Shown one piece after another: positions 58,577 through 64,000 of a stretch of 64,000 nt of DNA. The DNA comes from Streptomyces sp. RPA4-2 (GTDB taxonomy: Bacteria; Actinomycetota; Actinomycetes; Streptomycetales; Streptomycetaceae), in NCBI RefSeq assembly GCF_012273515.2, contig NZ_CP050975.2, forward strand, positions 7,192,001 through 7,256,000, given 5' to 3'. The notes beneath the pieces are model-generated. The model was not told the origin of the DNA. It made no database searches and saw only the letters and a list, made by a program, of their open reading frames with translations. The translations under genes were made by a program, and so were the position numbers. Each line of letters opens with the position of its first letter. The stretch's first letter is position 1.

Positions 58577-60535
58577 ATGCGGACACTGTCATACGGATCA
58601 TGGCCCTCGCCCATCGACGCGGGGCTCGCCGCGGCACACGACGGGCACCCCGAGTTCGCCGGTTTCGTCGGCGACGAGGCCTGGTGGACCGAACCCCGGC
58701 CCACCGAGGGCGGCCGGCGTGCCCTCGTGCGGCGACGCGCCGACGGCACGCAGGAGTCGGTGCTGCCCGCCCCGTGGAACGTCCGCAGCCGCGTCATCGA
58801 GTACGGCGGACAGCCCTGGGCGGGGGAGATGCGCCCCGAGGGGCCGTTCGTGGTGTTCGTGAACTTCGCCGACCAACGGCTGTACGCGTACGAGCCCGGC
58901 GCCGAGCCCCGCCCCCTCACACCCGTGTCCTCCGTCGGCGGCGGACTGCGCTGGGTGGACCCGCAGTTGCGCCCCGAACGGGGTGAAGTGTGGTGTGTGA
59001 TGGAGGAGTTCACCGGCGACGGACCGACCGACGTACGACGGGTCGCCGTCGCGGTGCCGCTCGACGGGTCGGCCGCGCAGGACCGGGGCGCCGTGCGTGA
59101 ACTCACCGACGCACGCCACCGGTTCGTCACCGGACCGCGGCTGTCCCCCGACGGCGGGCAGGCGGCCTGGCTCGCCTGGGACCACCCGCGGATGCCCTGG
59201 GACGGCACGGAACTCATCCTCGCGGACGTCACCGAGGACGGCATCCTGCACGCCCCGCGGGTGGTCGCGGGCGGCCCCGAGGAGTCGATCGCCCAGGCGG
59301 ACTGGGCCGCCGACGGCACCCTGCTGTACGCGGGGGACCGCACCGGCTGGTGGAACCTGTACCGGCTCGGACGGGAGACGCCCGTCTGCACCCGGGAGGA
59401 GGAGTTCGGCGGCCCGCTGTGGAAGATCGGGTACCGCTGGTTCGCGCCCCTGCCGAGCGGGCTCGTGGCCGTCGTGCACGGACGGGGCGCCACCGCGCTC
59501 GGGATAGTGGACCCGGAGACCGGCGAGGTCGTCGACGCGGCAGGACCCTGGACCGAGTTCACGCCGACGCTCGCCGTGCACGGCAGCCGCGTCCTGGGCG
59601 TCGGGGCCAGCCCGCGCAGCGCGTACGAGGTGGTCGAGCTGGACTTCCGTACCGGACGCGCCCGGGTGCTCGGCGCCGCCCACGACGACCCGGTGGATCC
59701 CGCGTACTACCCGGAGCCGCAGATCCGCACCTTCACCGGTCCCGCCGGCCGGGAGATCCACGCCCACGTCTATCCACCGCACCACCCCGATCACGTCGCC
59801 CCCGGCGACGAACTGCCGCCCTACGTCGTCTGGGCACACGGCGGCCCCACCGGCCGGGCCCCCCTCGTCCTCGACCTGGAGATCGCCTACTTCACCTCGC
59901 GCGGCATCGGTGTCGCCGAGGTCAACTACGGCGGTTCGGCGGGACACGGCAGGGAGTACCGCAACCGGCTGCGCGAGCAGTGGGGCGTCGTCGACGTCGA
60001 GGACTGCGCGGCCGTCGCCGTCGCCCTCGCGGAGGAGGGCACCGCCGACCGGCGCCGGCTCGCCATCCGTGGCGGCAGCGCGGGCGGCTGGACCACCGCC
60101 GCGTCCCTCACCGCCACCGACGTCTACGCCTGCGGCACGATCCTGTACCCGATCCTCGACCTCACCAGCTGGGGTTCGGGGGAGACCCACGACTTCGAGT
60201 CCCAGTACCTGGAGTCGCTGATCGGTCCGCTCGCCGAGGTGCCGGGCCGCTACGTGGAGCGTTCACCCGCCGAGCACGCCGACCGGATCACCGCGCCCTT
60301 CCTCCTCCTCCAGGGGCTCGACGACCCCATCTGTCCGCCCGCGCAGTGCGAACGGTTCCTGTCCAGGATGGCGGGGCGCCACGTCCCGCACGCCTACATC
60401 GCCTTCGAGGGCGAGGGGCACGGATTCCGCCGGGCCGACACCATGGTGCGCGCCCTGGAGTCCGAACTCTCCCTGTACGCACAGGTCTTCGGTCTGAACC
60501 CGCCCGGCATTCCCACTCTGGAGCTCCTCAAGTGA
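58577..60535 (+). CDS. S9-family prolyl oligopeptidase-like serine peptidase
   Basis: The 652-residue cytoplasmic enzyme has an N-terminal beta-propeller (repeats such as SPDGGQAAWLAWDHP, ADGTLLYAGDRTGWWNLY) and a C-terminal alpha/beta hydrolase with nucleophile Ser501 in IRGGSAGGWTTA, acid in LLLQGLDDPICP and histidine in FEGEGHGFR. It cleaves short oligopeptides that pass the propeller. GAGGGGGACGGA precedes the ATG. The following gene overlaps it by 4 bp. Confidence 0.93.
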   Translation: MRTLSYGSWPSPIDAGLAAAHDGHPEFAGFVGDEAWWTEPRPTEGGRRALVRRRADGTQESVLPAPWNVRSRVIEYGGQPWAGEMRPEGPFVVFVNFADQRLYAYEPGAEPRPLTPVSSVGGGLRWVDPQLRPERGEVWCVMEEFTGDGPTDVRRVAVAVPLDGSAAQDRGAVRELTDARHRFVTGPRLSPDGGQAAWLAWDHPRMPWDGTELILADVTEDGILHAPRVVAGGPEESIAQADWAADGTLLYAGDRTGWWNLYRLGRETPVCTREEEFGGPLWKIGYRWFAPLPSGLVAVVHGRGATALGIVDPETGEVVDAAGPWTEFTPTLAVHGSRVLGVGASPRSAYEVVELDFRTGRARVLGAAHDDPVDPAYYPEPQIRTFTGPAGREIHAHVYPPHHPDHVAPGDELPPYVVWAHGGPTGRAPLVLDLEIAYFTSRGIGVAEVNYGGSAGHGREYRNRLREQWGVVDVEDCAAVAVALAEEGTADRRRLAIRGGSAGGWTTAASLTATDVYACGTILYPILDLTSWGSGETHDFESQYLESLIGPLAEVPGRYVERSPAEHADRITAPFLLLQGLDDPICPPAQCERFLSRMAGRHVPHAYIAFEGEGHGFRRADTMVRALESELSLYAQVFGLNPPGIPTLELLK

Positions 60536-61458
60536 AGTCCCTGATCCGTCCCGCCCGGCTCGCACCAGGGGCCCGCGTCGCCGTCGTCTCGCCGAGCGGT
60601 CCGGTGCCCGAGGAGCGGCTGGAGGCGGGCCTCGACCTGTTGCGCGGCTGGGATCTCGATCCTGTGGTGGCCCCCCATGTCCTTGACCGGCACGCCGAGT
60701 TCAACTACCTCGCGGGCGCCGATGCCGACCGGGCTGCCGACTTCCAGGCCGCCTGGTGCGACCCGGAGGTCGCCGCGGTGTTCTGCGCCCGCGGCGGCTA
60801 CGGAGCGCAGCGCATGGTCGACCTCCTGGACTGGGACGCGATCCGCTCCGCGGGCCCCAAGGTGTTCCTCGGCTTCAGCGACATCACCGCACTGCACGAG
60901 GCGTTCGCGACCCGCGCCGGGCTGGTCACCCTGCACGGACCCATGGTCGCGGCCGTCGACTTCCTCAAGAACGCGCGGACGCAGGAACACCTGCGGGCGA
61001 CGCTCTTCGAGCCGGAGACCGTGCGAACCCTCACGTCCGTCACGGGAGGCGCGCTGGTGCCGGGGCGGGCCCGGGGTGTCACCCTCGGCGGCTGCGTCAG
61101 CCTGCTGGCCGCCGACCTCGGAACACCGCACGCCCGTGCCTCCGCCCGGGGCGGGCTGCTGCTGATCGAGGACATCGGTGAGGAGGCCTACCGGCTGGAC
61201 CGGATCCTCACCCAGCTCCTGCGGGCCGGATGGCTCGACTCGGTCGCCGGGATCGCGCTCGGTTCCTGGGTGGACTGCGGTCCGTACGAGAGCCTGCGGG
61301 CCGTCTTCGCCGACCGGCTCGGCGGCCTCGGCGTGCCGGTCGTCGAGCACTTCGGGTTCGGCCACTGCGAGGGGGCCCTCACGATTCCGTTCGGCGTCGG
61401 GGCGGAACTGGACTCGGACGAGGGGACGCTGACGCTGGACGAGCCCGCGCTCGCGTAG
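60532..61458 (+). CDS. S66-family LD-carboxypeptidase (LdcA-like)
   Basis: The 308-residue protein has the S66 motifs VVSPSGPV, VFCARGGYGAQRMVDLLDWD, GFSDITALH with catalytic Ser116, LLIEDIGEEAYRLDR with the glutamate and GFGHCEGALTIPFG with the histidine. LD-carboxypeptidases remove the terminal D-Ala from muropeptides during peptidoglycan recycling, or act on peptides such as microcin C7. The GTG overlaps the S9 stop (GTGA). With the M55 enzyme this suggests D-amino-acid peptide turnover. Confidence 0.93.
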   Translation: MKSLIRPARLAPGARVAVVSPSGPVPEERLEAGLDLLRGWDLDPVVAPHVLDRHAEFNYLAGADADRAADFQAAWCDPEVAAVFCARGGYGAQRMVDLLDWDAIRSAGPKVFLGFSDITALHEAFATRAGLVTLHGPMVAAVDFLKNARTQEHLRATLFEPETVRTLTSVTGGALVPGRARGVTLGGCVSLLAADLGTPHARASARGGLLLIEDIGEEAYRLDRILTQLLRAGWLDSVAGIALGSWVDCGPYESLRAVFADRLGGLGVPVVEHFGFGHCEGALTIPFGVGAELDSDEGTLTLDEPALA

Positions 61459-61464
61459 ATCCAG

Positions 61465-61520
61465 CCGTCGCCCGTCGCCCGTCGCCCGTCGCCCGTCGCC
61501 CGTCGCCCGTCGCCCGTCGC
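61465..61520. repeat. Heptamer tandem repeat, 8 units
   Basis: Eight exact copies of CCGTCGC start 6 bp past the LD-carboxypeptidase stop. Together with the 11-unit repeat at 55491 this is a second 7-bp array placed right after a gene end. The remaining gap to 61707 shows no gene. Confidence 0.95.
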
Positions 61521-61707
61521 CCGCGGGGCGCGGGGCGCGGGGCGCCGTCGTGTCACGGGCGGGGCGCCTCCCTTCAGGGCGAGCCGGGGGTCCGGGTGCG
61601 CGCGGGTGACCTCCCGGGGCGGCCGGGAAGGTGAGGGCAGGGGCCGCCGGTCACCCGGAGGAACCTCCCACCGCGCGGGTCGCCGTCCCGCGGCCCATGC
61701 TGGGCGC

Positions 61708-61956
61708 ATGAGTCCGAAGTCCCCCGACGCCTCCGGCACGAGCGGCGCGAAGAGCCGCGCCGGGCTGATGACACCGGGCAGGACCACCGTCGTGGCGCTG
61801 GTTCTCCTCGCCCTGGTCTTCGTTTTCGAGAACACCCGGAGCACGAAGATCCGGCTGCTGATCCCGGAAGTGACCGCGCCCCTGTGGATGGCGCTGCTGG
61901 GCACCGGGGCGATCGGCGCGCTGTGCGGGGCGTACTCCTCCAGGCGACGGCCGTGA
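61708..61956 (+). CDS. LapA-domain (DUF1049) small membrane protein
   Basis: The 82-residue protein has a hydrophilic start, a helix TTVVALVLLALVFVFENT, the conserved FENTRSTKIRLLIPEVTAPLWMALL block and a second helix ending in GAYSSRRRP. This is the LapA/DUF1049 pattern, small two-helix inner-membrane proteins of unclear role in envelope assembly. ATG 61708 was chosen over longer frames, which are Arg/Gly-rich. Confidence 0.85.
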   Translation: MSPKSPDASGTSGAKSRAGLMTPGRTTVVALVLLALVFVFENTRSTKIRLLIPEVTAPLWMALLGTGAIGALCGAYSSRRRP

Positions 61957-62006
61957 GAACGTGGAGACCACGGGGCCGCAGAGCCGCGGCGGCGTACTGT
62001 GGCCGG

Positions 62007-62558
62007 ATGCCTGAGAACGACTCCCCCTATCTCGCCCAGGGCCCCCGCGCGGGCATACGGCACTTCACGTACGAGGACGCGGCCGAGTTCACCGCGAGGG
62101 TCCGCGAGAGCAAGGCCCTGCATCAGCCCTGGCTCTTCCCGCCGGGAAGCCCCGACGCCTACGCGGCGTACGCGGGACGGCTCATCAAGGACCCCACGAA
62201 GGCCGGTTTCCTCGTCTGCGCACGGGACGGCGGGGCCATCGCCGGCTTCATCAACATCAACAACATCGTCGAGGGCGGCTTTCTGAGCGGGGCGCTCGGA
62301 TACGGCGCCTTCGCGCACGCCGCGGGGCGGGGACTCATGTCCGAGGGGCTCGGGCTCGTGGTCCGGTACGCCTTCGCGACGATGGGGCTGCACCGGCTGG
62401 AGATCAACGTCCAGCCCGGGAACGCCGCCTCCATCGCGCTCGCCCGGCGCTGCGGATTCCGGCTGGAGGGCTTCTCGCCGGACTTCATCCACATCGACGG
62501 CGCCTGGCGCGACCACGAACGCTGGGCGATCACCTCGGAGATGACCTCTTCCCCGTGA
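62007..62558 (+). CDS. RimJ/RimL-type GNAT N-acetyltransferase
   Basis: The 183-residue protein shows the RimJ-like GNAT pattern: GYGAFAHAAGRGLMSEGLGLVVRYAF (motif A), then LHRLEINVQPGNAASIALARRCGF. The substrate could be a ribosomal or other protein N-terminus or a small amine. TACTGT lies 6 bp before ATG 62007, indicating a leaderless transcript. It follows the LapA gene by 50 bp. Confidence 0.92.
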   Translation: MPENDSPYLAQGPRAGIRHFTYEDAAEFTARVRESKALHQPWLFPPGSPDAYAAYAGRLIKDPTKAGFLVCARDGGAIAGFININNIVEGGFLSGALGYGAFAHAAGRGLMSEGLGLVVRYAFATMGLHRLEINVQPGNAASIALARRCGFRLEGFSPDFIHIDGAWRDHERWAITSEMTSSP

Positions 62559-62705
62559 CCCGCCCGCGCCCGGCACGGTCCCCGGCCTCCCGGCCCGCCG
62601 GCGCCCGGAAGGCCGGGCGGCGCCGCCGCCTTTGCGTAATCCTGACCGTATCCTGACGAGCGGAACCCCTGGTCAGGTGCGCGATGTCGCTGTTCCATGG
62701 TCGTC

Positions 62706-64000
62706 GTGACGACGATCCGACGTGACGTAATGACGCTGCCGTCAGCGGAGTTGGGCCCCAGCAACCCCCTGCCGCCCCTGCGGCCGCTCGACGAGGCGCA
62801 TCGCATCGACGACCGGGACCGTGAAGGACTCCCCCGGGACATGGCCCGGCAGATCGGCTACGAACCCCTGCGCGACGTCCTGCCGGAGCGCCTCCGGGAC
62901 GGCTACGACAGACACCGCACGCCCCGCGCGACCGACACGATCGTGATCGAGAACGACCGCCTGCGGGTCACCGTACTGCCGTCCCGCGGAGGTCGTGTCG
63001 CCTCCCTCTTCCACAAGCCCTCGCAGCGCGAACTCCTGTACCGCAACCCGGTGTTCCAGCCCGCCTGCTTCGCCCTCAACGGCGCCTGGTTCTCCGGCGG
63101 CATCGAGTGGAACATCGGCGCGACCGGCCACACGACCCTGTCCTGCGCACCCGTCCACGCGGCCCGGGTAGCGGCCCCCGACGGCGGTGAGATGCTCCGC
63201 CTGTGGGAGTGGGAACGGCTGCGCGACCTGCCCTTCCAGGTCGACCTGTGGCTGCCGGAGGGCTCCGACTTCCTGCACGTCGGCGTCCGCGTCCGCAACC
63301 CGCACGAGAAGCCCGCCCCCGTGTACTGGTGGTCCAACATCGCCGTCCCCGAGCGGCGCAGGGTGCTGGTCCCGGCGGACGAGGCCTGGCACTTCGGCTA
63401 CGAGCGGCGGCTGCGCCGGGTGCCGGTACCCGAGCACGAGGGCGTCGACCGCACCCGTCCGCCGCGCGCCGACTTCCCCGCCGACTACTTCTACGAAGTA
63501 CCCGACGGGCAGCGCCGCTGGATCGCCGCGCTCGACGACGCGGGTGAAGGGCTCGTGCAGACGTCCACCGACGTGCTGCGCGGACGCAAGCTGTTCGTCT
63601 GGGGTTCCGGCGCGGGCGGGCGGCGCTGGCAGGAGTGGCTCACCGAGCCCGGCACCGGCGGCTACTGCGAGATCCAGGCCGGGCTCGCCCGCACCCAGCT
63701 GGAGCATGTGCGGCTGGACGCGGAGGGCGAGGTGACCTGGCTGGAGTCGTACGGGCCGCTGGCGGGGGACGACGCCGGCGCGCGGACGGTCCACGGAGCC
63801 GACTGGGCCGCGGCGCGGGCGGAGGTGGAGGGCCGTCTGGAGCGCGCTCTGCCACGGGCCGACGTCGAGGCGGCGTACGCGGCCTGGCTCCCGCACGCCG
63901 ACACCGAACCCGGCGAGGTGCTGCACGTCGGGTCCGGCTGGGGAGCCCTCGAAGTGCTGCGCGCCACCTACAAGTTGGCGGGGACGCCGTTCGACGAGTG
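62706..64000 (+). CDS. DUF5107 protein, 5' part (cut by the window edge)
   Basis: At least 431 residues are present before the right edge, with no stop. The protein opens TTIRRDVMTLPSAELGP and has the DUF5107 galactose-mutarotase-like beta-sandwich (VIENDRLRVTVLPSRGGRV, LNGAWFSGGIEWNIGATGH, PVYWWSNIAVPE), with helices near the end. Full family members continue into TPR repeats. The fold suggests sugar binding or processing; no reaction is established. GTG 62706 gives the usual N-terminus; ATG 62697 and ATG 62730 are in-frame alternatives. Only weak promoter signals are visible upstream. Confidence 0.85.
   Translation, partial: MTTIRRDVMTLPSAELGPSNPLPPLRPLDEAHRIDDRDREGLPRDMARQIGYEPLRDVLPERLRDGYDRHRTPRATDTIVIENDRLRVTVLPSRGGRVASLFHKPSQRELLYRNPVFQPACFALNGAWFSGGIEWNIGATGHTTLSCAPVHAARVAAPDGGEMLRLWEWERLRDLPFQVDLWLPEGSDFLHVGVRVRNPHEKPAPVYWWSNIAVPERRRVLVPADEAWHFGYERRLRRVPVPEHEGVDRTRPPRADFPADYFYEVPDGQRRWIAALDDAGEGLVQTSTDVLRGRKLFVWGSGAGGRRWQEWLTEPGTGGYCEIQAGLARTQLEHVRLDAEGEVTWLESYGPLAGDDAGARTVHGADWAAARAEVEGRLERALPRADVEAAYAAWLPHADTEPGEVLHVGSGWGALEVLRATYKLAGTPFDE

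Overview
The window is chromosomal DNA of a high-GC actinobacterium, almost certainly a Streptomyces. GC-rich third codon positions are near universal. Many genes look leaderless, with a TANNNT-type -10 box 6-8 nt before the start codon. GTG starts and 4-nt ATGA/GTGA overlaps are frequent. The order ccr-meaA-CitE lyase-MaoC hydratase-acyl-CoA dehydrogenase-psd-pssA is the arrangement I recall around ccr in S. coelicolor. No rRNA, tRNA, CRISPR array or intact insertion sequence was found.

Layout. 0-9 kb: the end of a flippase-like membrane protein, a COG4705 membrane protein, an OmpR-type two-component system, a DedA/PAP2 pair divergent from a BlaI repressor and M56 protease across two inverted-repeat operators, and an alkylation-repair pair (Ada-AlkA fusion, Ogt). 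9-16 kb: an accessory stretch with a DUF3291 protein, a sirtuin, a GNAT relic, an Mrr nuclease-TerD fusion, a TPR relic, an APH-type kinase and a small ABM-like protein. 16-21 kb: a large cell-wall-anchored DUF1996 protein, a NUDIX hydrolase, an ADP-ribosylglycohydrolase and glycerate kinase. 21.8-28.2 kb: a PucR-type regulator divergent from a complete five-gene branched-chain-amino-acid-type ABC importer.

28-39.6 kb: phospholipid genes pssA and psd lie downstream of an ethylmalonyl-CoA pathway block (ccr, meaA, CitE-type lyase, MaoC hydratase, acyl-CoA dehydrogenase), preceded by a TetR regulator and a two-module 3-hydroxyacyl-CoA dehydrogenase. Together these can carry acetyl-CoA-derived C4 units to ethylmalonyl-CoA and on to glyoxylate and propionyl-CoA. 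40-51 kb: HEAT protein, GNAT, RidA, secreted S33 peptidase, a radical SAM protein with a LexA-type box, SRPBCC protein, a frameshifted MFS-CnaB fusion, a PAS/GAF/SpoIIE phosphatase and a methyltransferase.

51.5-55.5 kb holds the best candidate for an undescribed system. Two nearly identical 71-72-residue peptides without cysteine precede a membrane M50 metalloprotease with a PqqD-like N-terminus and a secreted four-cysteine protein. A divergent XRE regulator faces them across an inverted repeat. Each peptide gene is followed by a hairpin, as expected of a precursor made in excess. This reads like a RiPP-type or peptide-signalling locus, but that is inference.

56-61.5 kb: a tight operon of four different peptidases (M55, M20, S9, S66) starts with a possible 13-codon leaderless upstream ORF. 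The window closes with a LapA-like protein, a GNAT and a DUF5107 protein cut by the edge. Two genes (MFS-CnaB and M50) each appear to lack one base in a C/G run, so base-calling error should be excluded first.
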